Source: Flavobacterium sp.
GTDB lineage: Bacteria; Bacteroidota; Bacteroidia; Flavobacteriales; Flavobacteriaceae
Length of the DNA: 21,352 nt
Assembly (NCBI GenBank): GCA_004296145.1
Contig: SEBM01000037.1
Location: 1 to 21,352, forward strand
Reading direction: 5' to 3'
The notes below the pieces were generated by a model that made no database searches, had not been told where the DNA came from, and saw only the letters and a program-made list of their open reading frames with translations. Both the position numbers and the translations under genes were made by a program. Positions 16,308-21,352 of the stretch are shown one piece after another. Each line of letters starts with the position of its first letter. Position 1 is the first letter of the stretch.

Positions 16308-17294
16308 ATGGGAGCGACAGTTACAACTGCAAACAACGACGAAAAAACTTGGGGAGGCGGTCATGAAATCCAGCCATTAGGAGCAAGTTATGGTAAAATG
16401 ATGATGTGGTTTTTTATCGTATCAGATGCCTTAACATTCTCAGGATTTCTTGGGGCTTATGGTTTTTCTAGATTTAAATTTATTGAAACTTGGCCATTGG
16501 CTGATGAAGTGTTTACTCACTTTCCTTTTATGCATGGCGTTTCGGCTCCAATGTATTATGTAGCCTTAATGACTTTTATATTGATTTTCTCATCTGTAAC
16601 GATGGTTTTGGCAGTTGATGCAGGACATCAATTGAAAAAAACAAAAGTTGCAGTCTATATGTTCTTAACTATTATTGGAGGTTTAATTTTCGTTGGTTCT
16701 CAAGCATGGGAATGGAAAAACTTCATCAAAGGAGAGTACGGAGCTGTAGAAACAAAAGGAGGAAGCTTATTGCAGTTTGTTGATGCAACTGGAAAAAGAG
16801 TTGCCCTTGAAGAATTTGCTGTAAAATTACCAGAACAAAGAGAAGCTTTGACAAGAAGCAAAACATCTTGGTTTATGGAAGATGCTGAAACTTTGTCGAC
16901 TTATTCAGTTGCTGAAATTCAGGCTGGATTTAAAGCACATCCTGATTTGTTGATCAGAACAGAAAAACTTACAGCTGAAAAGAAGAAAACAGTTTTATCA
17001 AGAGCAGAATCTGAGTCTCGATTAAACGATGCTAAATATGTAGTAGAAGGGGCAAACCTAACAAGAAACGAATACGGTAGTAAATTATTTGCTGATTTCT
17101 TTTTCTTCATTACAGGATTCCACGGATTCCACGTATTTTCTGGAGTTATCATTAATATCATTATTTTCTTTAATGTATTATTAGGAACTTACGAGAAAAG
17201 AAGAAGCTACGAAATGGTAGAGAAAGTTGGTTTATACTGGCACTTTGTCGATTTAGTTTGGGTATTTGTATTTACAGTTTTCTACTTAGTTTAA
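16308..17294 (+). CDS. ctaE: Cytochrome c oxidase subunit III with long inter-helix insert (second copy)
   Basis: This 328-residue subunit III has five membrane segments: YGKMMMWFFIVSDALTFSGF (28-47), YYVALMTFILIFSSVTMVL (83-101), VAVYMFLTIIGGLIFVGSQ (114-132), a segment from about 260 to 292 that contains FFFFITGFHGFHVFSG, and a last segment with GLYWHFVDLVWVFVF. The TGFHGFHV and YWHFVDLVW motifs are diagnostic for the family. Typical bacterial five-helix members are about 190-210 residues. The extra length is a charged, soluble segment at about 141-257, between the conserved EW (135-136) and the TGFHG helix. With the N-terminus inside, that insert would face the periplasm. I believe related Flavobacterium proteins share it, but that is from memory. 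Confidence 0.92.
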   Translation: MGATVTTANNDEKTWGGGHEIQPLGASYGKMMMWFFIVSDALTFSGFLGAYGFSRFKFIETWPLADEVFTHFPFMHGVSAPMYYVALMTFILIFSSVTMVLAVDAGHQLKKTKVAVYMFLTIIGGLIFVGSQAWEWKNFIKGEYGAVETKGGSLLQFVDATGKRVALEEFAVKLPEQREALTRSKTSWFMEDAETLSTYSVAEIQAGFKAHPDLLIRTEKLTAEKKKTVLSRAESESRLNDAKYVVEGANLTRNEYGSKLFADFFFFITGFHGFHVFSGVIINIIIFFNVLLGTYEKRRSYEMVEKVGLYWHFVDLVWVFVFTVFYLV

Positions 17295-17312
17295 TTTTAG
17301 ATTTTAATTATT

Positions 17313-17663
17313 ATGTCACACGAACACGTATCAAATACAAAAAGAATCTGGTTTGTTTTTGGATTACTTTCATTAGTAACTACAGTAGAAGTTATTTTAG
17401 GTATTATCAAACCTGGATTTTTAGAATTTAATCATTTTGTTGGTTTGAATTTATTGAACTGGATATTTTATATCCTTACAATTTTCAAAGCGTATTATAT
17501 AGTATGGGCATTCATGCACATGGAGGGTGAAAAAAGCAGTCTTAGATGGTCTGTTGTATCACCGGTTATTTTCCTGGTATTATATTTATTGTTTATTCTT
17601 TTGACAGAAGGACATTATATTTATGGGGTTTTTAAAGATTCTACTATTAAATGGAATTTTTAA
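17313..17663 (+). CDS. ctaF: Cytochrome c oxidase subunit IV family protein
   Basis: This small protein (116 residues) has three predicted helices (IWFVFGLLSLVTTVEVIL, WIFYILTIFKAYYIVWAFM, VIFLVLYLLFILL) and fits the prokaryotic subunit IV/CtaF family of caa3-type oxidases. The positions VEVILGII, the F-K-A-YYIVWAFMHM stretch and the terminal LLTEGHYIYG are typical. It is an accessory membrane subunit thought to assist assembly or stability. It follows subunit III by 18 bases and is closed by a strong terminator, ending the first transcription unit of the cluster. Confidence 0.87.
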   Translation: MSHEHVSNTKRIWFVFGLLSLVTTVEVILGIIKPGFLEFNHFVGLNLLNWIFYILTIFKAYYIVWAFMHMEGEKSSLRWSVVSPVIFLVLYLLFILLTEGHYIYGVFKDSTIKWNF

Positions 17664-17682
17664 CATGATATTAATTCGAAAA

Positions 17683-17709
17683 GAGGCTCCGTTTAACGGA
17701 GCTTTTTTT
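17683..17709 (+). terminator. Rho-independent terminator after ctaF
   Basis: GCTCCG (17686-17691) pairs with CGGAGC (17697-17702); the complementarity continues to GCTCCGTT/AACGGAGC. A run of seven T follows (17703-17709). The T-run merges directly into the -7 element of the next gene. Confidence 0.9.
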
Positions 17710-17716
17710 ATTTTTG
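17709..17716 (+). promoter_or_regulatory. Bacteroidota -7 element for the SCO/DUF420 unit
   Basis: TATTTTTG fits TAnnTTTG, lies 25 bases before the ATG at 17742, and begins on the last T of the preceding terminator. No clear -33 TTG is present, because the position is occupied by the terminator stem. Confidence 0.5.
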
Positions 17717-17741
17717 TACCTCAATAACTTCTGCCGAAATA

Positions 17742-18383
17742 ATGAAAAAAAATATAGTTCTGTTTGTTCTTTTTGTTTTGCCAATTGTAGCCTATTTGTT
17801 TTTTGCTTCTGGCGTAAATAGCTTTACAAAACTTCCGGTAATAACTCCAAAAATTGCCGATTTTGGGAATTGGAAATCCTTAGATGATAAAAAAGTTTCC
17901 CTTGATAAAAAAATAACGGTTTTAGGTTTTTCCGGTTCTCAGATTTTAAATAATCGTGGGAACTATTTCAATTTAAATGAAAAGATCTACAAACGTTATA
18001 ATGGTTTTGAAGATCTTCAGTTTGTCGTTGTTTGTCCACTGGGAACAGAAAATGAAGCTCAAAAAGTTTTAGATGCGCTAAAGCCTTTTACAGATGTTAA
18101 AGGTTGGAACTTTGTTTTTGCTTCACCTGAGGAAATCAAAGCATTTTACAGCCAATTAAACCTAAAAGGAAAACTGGATGATAATCTGGGAACTTCTAAT
18201 GTTTATATAGTTGATAAAGAAAGAAATTTAAGGGGCAGAAAAGATAAAAAAGAATATAAGGAAGGCTACGATACTTTTCATCCATCTGAATTGAGTAATG
18301 AGATGTTGGATGATTTTAAAATTATTTTATATGAATATCGAGCTGCTCTTAAAAAGAATCATAATGCCACTAAACAACTTTAA
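17742..18383 (+). CDS. SCO-like thioredoxin-fold membrane protein lacking the copper motif
   Basis: This 213-residue protein begins with a membrane anchor or uncleaved signal (IVLFVLFVLPIVAYLFFASG, 5-24) and continues as a probable periplasmic thioredoxin-like domain. It runs parallel to the SCO protein next door: KITVLGFSGSQ (57-66) sits where SCO has VYVLEFFFTTC, SNVYIVDKERNLRGRKDKK matches LFALIDKNGNIRCRKDD, and LDDFKIILYEY matches QEDIKILLEE at the C-terminus. The CxxxC site is missing (residues 63-73 hold no Cys), the metal-binding His is absent, and the only Cys is 98. It therefore cannot bind copper as SCO does. I infer a degenerate SCO paralogue kept as an assembly partner; a general hypothetical membrane protein is the cautious label. 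It lies 12 bases before SCO, in the same unit. Confidence 0.8.
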   Translation: MKKNIVLFVLFVLPIVAYLFFASGVNSFTKLPVITPKIADFGNWKSLDDKKVSLDKKITVLGFSGSQILNNRGNYFNLNEKIYKRYNGFEDLQFVVVCPLGTENEAQKVLDALKPFTDVKGWNFVFASPEEIKAFYSQLNLKGKLDDNLGTSNVYIVDKERNLRGRKDKKEYKEGYDTFHPSELSNEMLDDFKIILYEYRAALKKNHNATKQL

Positions 18384-18395
18384 ATTTCTATCATA

Positions 18396-19085
18396 ATGTT
18401 TAAAAACAAATCATATATCGGAATTTCGTTTATCATTTTAATCTTTGGAATTTATGCTGTACCAAAAATTGTAGACAGGATAAAAAATGGAGATGTTGTT
18501 AAAGGAAATCGTTTGGATAATGTAGGCCTGAAAAATTCAAAATCAGATGCAAAATTGCTTACAATTGGACCAGCGCCTAAATTTGAATTGACAAATCAGG
18601 ATAATGCCAAAATCTCAAATGAAACTTATAAAGGAAAAGTTTATGTTTTGGAATTTTTCTTTACTACTTGTCCATCTATTTGTCCAAAGATGAATTTGAG
18701 CATGCTTGAGATCGAAAAAACATTTTTTGGAAACCCTAATTTCGGAATTGTTTCTATAACAATTGACCCAACTCATGATACGCCTCAGATCTTAAAAGAC
18801 CATGCAAAATTATTGGGAGTAAAATCATCAAATTGGAATTTCCTTACAGGTGATAAAGCTACAATCATGAATTTATCAAATAAAGGATTTAACCTTTATG
18901 CAGGTGAAAATGCAAAAGTAAACGGAGGTTTTGAACATTCAGGTTTGTTTGCTCTGATTGATAAAAACGGAAATATCCGTTGCCGTAAAGACGATTTCGG
19001 AAATCCGATTTTATATTATGACGGATTAGATAAAAAAGGGGTTAGAGATATTCAGGAAGACATTAAAATACTATTAGAAGAATAA
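18396..19085 (+). CDS. SCO1/SenC family copper chaperone
   Basis: SCO proteins deliver copper to, and manage thiols of, the CuA site of oxidase subunit II in the periplasm. This one has 229 residues, an N-terminal membrane anchor (about 7-24), and the thioredoxin-like domain from about 58. The copper ligands are complete: TTCPSICPKM gives Cys92 and Cys96, and EHSGLFALID gives His181. The DPTHDTP loop (124-130) is also a family hallmark. It is preceded by its Cys-less relative (12-base gap) and followed 1 base later by the DUF420 gene, giving a compact oxidase-assembly unit. Confidence 0.95.
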   Translation: MFKNKSYIGISFIILIFGIYAVPKIVDRIKNGDVVKGNRLDNVGLKNSKSDAKLLTIGPAPKFELTNQDNAKISNETYKGKVYVLEFFFTTCPSICPKMNLSMLEIEKTFFGNPNFGIVSITIDPTHDTPQILKDHAKLLGVKSSNWNFLTGDKATIMNLSNKGFNLYAGENAKVNGGFEHSGLFALIDKNGNIRCRKDDFGNPILYYDGLDKKGVRDIQEDIKILLEE

Positions 19086-19086
19086 A

Positions 19087-19629
19087 ATGGAAGATCATTC
19101 ATTAGAAAAAAAATTCAGTAAATTTATTATTGCAGTTTCAATTATAATTCCGGTAGTAGTTGCTATTCTATTCGGAATAAAATTAAAAGATTTCGGAATT
19201 AATGTAGAACCTCTTTCATTTTTGCCTCCAATATACGCTACTACAAACGGAATTACAGCTATTGTTTTAGTTTCTGCCGTAATAGCTATTAAAAACGGAA
19301 AACAAAAACTTCACGAACGTTTAATGACATTTGCTATCGCTTTGTCTGTAGCATTTTTAGTGATGTATGTAGCTTATCATATGACTTCTGATTCTACTAA
19401 GTTTGGTGGAGAAGGAGCAATACGTTATGTTTATTTCTTTATTTTAATAACACATATTTTATTGTCTATTGCCATCATTCCATTAGTATTGGTTACTTAT
19501 GTAAGAGCTTTGGCAAAACGTTTTGACCGACACAGAAAAATAGCCAGAATCACTTTTCCGCTTTGGTTATATGTTGCTGTAACAGGCGTAATAGTTTACT
19601 TAATGATATCCCCTTATTATGTTTATTAA
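19087..19629 (+). CDS. DUF420 (CtaM/YozB-like) membrane protein
   Basis: This 180-residue protein has five predicted helices (FIIAVSIIIPVVVAILFG; PIYATTNGITAIVLVSAVIAI; LMTFAIALSVAFLVMYVAYHM; YFFILITHILLSIAIIPLVLV; LWLYVAVTGVIVYLMI). The DUF420 pattern is seen in TTNGITA, KLHERLM, VAYHMTSD, the THILLS stretch and FDRHRKIAR. Several conserved His residues could bind haem or metal. Gram-positive relatives (CtaM in Staphylococcus aureus) are needed for an active aa3-type oxidase, and location beside SCO fits the same role. It starts 1 base after the SCO stop and its end overlaps the next gene by 11 bases, so translation is coupled. Confidence 0.9.
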   Translation: MEDHSLEKKFSKFIIAVSIIIPVVVAILFGIKLKDFGINVEPLSFLPPIYATTNGITAIVLVSAVIAIKNGKQKLHERLMTFAIALSVAFLVMYVAYHMTSDSTKFGGEGAIRYVYFFILITHILLSIAIIPLVLVTYVRALAKRFDRHRKIARITFPLWLYVAVTGVIVYLMISPYYVY

Positions 19630-19882
19630 AAATAAAATACAAATCTCAGGGTCAAAATTTCAAAAACTGTTTTTTGCAATTTGCCTTTTCTTAATTGGAA
19701 TTTCGTCTAACGCTCAGTGCGCCATGTGTCGTGCTGCACTTGCTGGAGATTCAAACGTAAAAAAAGCAGAAGCTGTAAATGACGGAATCGTTTACTTAAT
19801 GGTAATTCCGTATTTGCTTGTAGGTATAATTGGTTATCTTATTTACAGGATGTATCAATCTAAAAAGAAAAAGGCAGAATAA
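19619..19882 (+). CDS. Small membrane protein with N-terminal CxxC motif
   Basis: This 87-residue protein has a signal peptide (LFFAICLFLIGISSNAQ, 17-33) directly followed by CAMCRAAL, so Cys34 and Cys37 form a CxxC pair at the predicted mature N-terminus on the periplasmic side. A linker of about 15 residues leads to a single helix (IVYLMVIPYLLVGIIGYLIY, 57-76) and a Lys-rich cytosolic tail. There is no lipobox. I recall similar unnamed proteins near oxidase genes in other Bacteroidota, but I know of no tested function. Position at the end of a SCO-DUF420 unit suggests a role in copper or thiol handling during oxidase assembly; this is inference. It overlaps the DUF420 gene by 11 bases, and its stop codon lies inside the terminator hairpin. 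Confidence 0.85.
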   Translation: MFIKNKIQISGSKFQKLFFAICLFLIGISSNAQCAMCRAALAGDSNVKKAEAVNDGIVYLMVIPYLLVGIIGYLIYRMYQSKKKKAE

Positions 19883-19900
19883 TTATTCTGCCTTTTTTTT
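19873..19900. terminator. Bidirectional terminator between convergent genes
   Basis: GGCAGAATAA (19873-19882) and TTATTCTGCC (19883-19892) form a perfect 20-base palindrome with an A-tract before it (19868-19872) and eight T after it (19893-19900). The same hairpin has T-rich flanks on the minus strand. It can therefore stop both the oxidase-assembly unit and the DUF4403 gene, whose stop codon is at 19899-19901. Confidence 0.9.
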
Positions 19901-21305
19901 ATTTTAAACCGTCTACCGAGACGTTTACAGTACCATTTATTTTGATAAATGCGATAATCGCCTGATTGGTTAATTGTATTTTATCAAACTGAATATCTTC
20001 CATTTTACCATTTACAAAGACGCCGGGCATCGGAGAATAGTTTTTCAGATAAGCAGCCATACTTTTTTTACCTTCTTCTAAATTCGGCTGAATAGAATAA
20101 CGGCAGCTTTCTTCCATTTTTCTTAGAATAAATCCCTGCGCCAACCAACTTGCCGTACGCATTAGTTTGCTTTTGGTATCTAAAACATAATCTAGTTTGT
20201 CAAAATATATTTCTTTGGTTTGAGGGTTGTACTGTGGAAATCCTGTTAAATAGATGGTTCCGTTTACAGATCCTAAAACATCCAGGGCAATGACCATTTT
20301 GTCATTTTTATGCCAGATGGCTACATTTTTTACAGTGACTTTTTTACTTCCGGATCCGAATTCCTGATTGGCAAAATTTTGTGTCATTATTTTTGAGGCA
20401 TCGGCATATGTCGAAATCGCAGCAATATTGGCAGCAATCTGATTTGGGATTTTAGCTACCGGTTTCAAAACAATTTTACTCGCGCTAAATTTAGATTCAG
20501 GCTTTTTACCAACAATAGTTTCCATGTTGCATTTCATTCCCATTTCTAATAAAAACTGATCGTTTTTTAATTTTGCAGTTGTCGAGTAAACTTCAACAGG
20601 AACAATTCGCAGCCAGCTTTCATAAGTATCGCTCATTTGAAAAGGAGTACAGATTTTTTCTAAAGCCGTTAAAACATTTGGCTTAAAATCCATTGATTTT
20701 TCTATCGCATCATCTATGCTTTTTTCAATCTTCGATTTAAAAATAGATATTGCCGGATTTACTAAATAGGTTATCGGCATACTTTTTCCAAAAACCATCA
20801 TTGTCGGGCTTTCTTTCCAATCGAGAGATTTAAATTCGGTTTTGGTATTTAATTTCCAATTGGTAAGGGCGGCTTCGCTTGATAAAGTAATTACGCCATT
20901 CAGGTTGAATTCACGAACGTCATAAAGTTCTACGCCAAGTTTTTTTGTACCAATTCGATATTTGATTGTAGCTTTTAATGGTAAAACTGTTTTTATTTTT
21001 TTATCAGGATTTGCAGGATCATTTTGAACTTTGATCGGAGCCTGTTTCCAGATTTTAATTTCGATATCATCATCTTCTATATTATTGTCTTCATAGATTA
21101 AGCCATTTAAAATAGCGTTAGTCTGATTTTCAATGTCACGAAGTTTTATTGAAATCGGTAAATTGATAAAAGAAGGACTGCTGTCGTAAACTAACGGACT
21201 TGCATCATCGGGTTCGGGTTTTAAAGTTTCTAATTTTTGAGCTGTGGAACAACTTACAAGTACGCTAAGTACAGTGAATAAAGAAAGTGCTGAAAAAAAT
21301 TTCAT
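19899..21305 (-). CDS. DUF4403 family lipoprotein
   Basis: This 468-residue exported lipoprotein has a signal peptide ending in the lipobox LVSC (Cys19 is the lipidated residue). Ser-Thr at +2/+3 is compatible with transport away from the inner membrane. The rest is soluble and beta-rich with no further membrane helix. Features recognised as DUF4403 include the early PSFINLPISIKLRDIE, the middle WKESPTMMVFGKSMPITYLV, and the end with MRTASWLAQGFILRKMEES and FDKIQLTNQAIIAFIKINGTV. The function is unknown. The gene is monocistronic and convergent to the oxidase cluster, sharing its terminator. The ATG at 21305 is the first codon of the signal peptide. Confidence 0.9.
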   Translation of the reverse strand: MKFFSALSLFTVLSVLVSCSTAQKLETLKPEPDDASPLVYDSSPSFINLPISIKLRDIENQTNAILNGLIYEDNNIEDDDIEIKIWKQAPIKVQNDPANPDKKIKTVLPLKATIKYRIGTKKLGVELYDVREFNLNGVITLSSEAALTNWKLNTKTEFKSLDWKESPTMMVFGKSMPITYLVNPAISIFKSKIEKSIDDAIEKSMDFKPNVLTALEKICTPFQMSDTYESWLRIVPVEVYSTTAKLKNDQFLLEMGMKCNMETIVGKKPESKFSASKIVLKPVAKIPNQIAANIAAISTYADASKIMTQNFANQEFGSGSKKVTVKNVAIWHKNDKMVIALDVLGSVNGTIYLTGFPQYNPQTKEIYFDKLDYVLDTKSKLMRTASWLAQGFILRKMEESCRYSIQPNLEEGKKSMAAYLKNYSPMPGVFVNGKMEDIQFDKIQLTNQAIIAFIKINGTVNVSVDGLK

Positions 21306-21328
21306 TAGTAATGATTTTTTGAATGATG

Positions 21329-21336
21329 CAAAATTA
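21329..21336 (-). promoter_or_regulatory. Bacteroidota -7 element for the DUF4403 gene
   Basis: On the minus strand TAATTTTG fits TAnnTTTG and lies 23 bases before the ATG. The -33 region falls at or beyond the window edge, so the second element cannot be judged. Confidence 0.45.
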
Positions 21337-21352
21337 AGAAAACAATTATATT

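Noticed and set aside
1..21352. Insertion sequences, prophage, CRISPR arrays, toxin-antitoxin or defence systems
   Set aside because: No transposase, integrase, direct-repeat array or related gene was seen on either strand; gene content and composition look like uniform core chromosome.

Overview
The window looks like chromosomal DNA of a Flavobacterium species (Bacteroidota). The evidence is the AT-rich composition, several TAnnTTTG promoter elements of the Bacteroidota type, few recognisable Shine-Dalgarno sites, a complete type IX secretion translocon gene (sprA) and a gliding-motility gene (remB). From memory, the order ruvA-sprA-gcvH-vanZ-deoC-remB matches Flavobacterium johnsoniae, where sprA and remB are Fjoh_1653 and Fjoh_1657. 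No mobile element, CRISPR array, rRNA or tRNA is visible, and no gene-free stretch exceeds 300 bases.

Left part (1-3590): a small two-CBS-domain protein closed by a strong terminator; a malic enzyme fused to a phosphotransacetylase-like domain (maeB); and ruvA of the Holliday-junction helicase. Centre (3616-10869): the 2417-residue outer-membrane protein SprA, 25 bases after ruvA and probably read through from it. Next come gcvH (glycine cleavage H protein), a small VanZ-like membrane protein overlapping its end, a terminator, then deoC (deoxyribose-phosphate aldolase) abutting remB.

remB is broken. Its N-terminal part (a flavobacterial TonB-C-like domain followed by the start of an outer-membrane barrel) and its C-terminal part lie in different frames and meet near 14120. 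The protein seems to pass from one beta strand straight into another with no turn, which suggests a small internal deletion rather than only a one-base error.

Right part (14773-19882): a cytochrome c oxidase assembly and accessory-subunit cluster. It holds haem O synthase (ctaB/cyoE, TTG start), two different subunit III-type proteins (the second with an insert of about 117 residues), a subunit IV-like protein and a terminator. Then follow a SCO-like thioredoxin-fold protein lacking the copper-binding cysteines, a canonical SCO protein, a DUF420/CtaM-like protein and a tiny secreted or membrane CxxC protein. Oxidase subunits I and II are not here. A perfect 20-base palindrome ends the cluster and also serves the convergent DUF4403 lipoprotein gene (19899-21305, minus strand).

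Most of the window is ordinary core genome. The points that merit a second look are the remB break, the tandem SCO pair with one degenerate member, the small CxxC protein, and the insert in the second subunit III.
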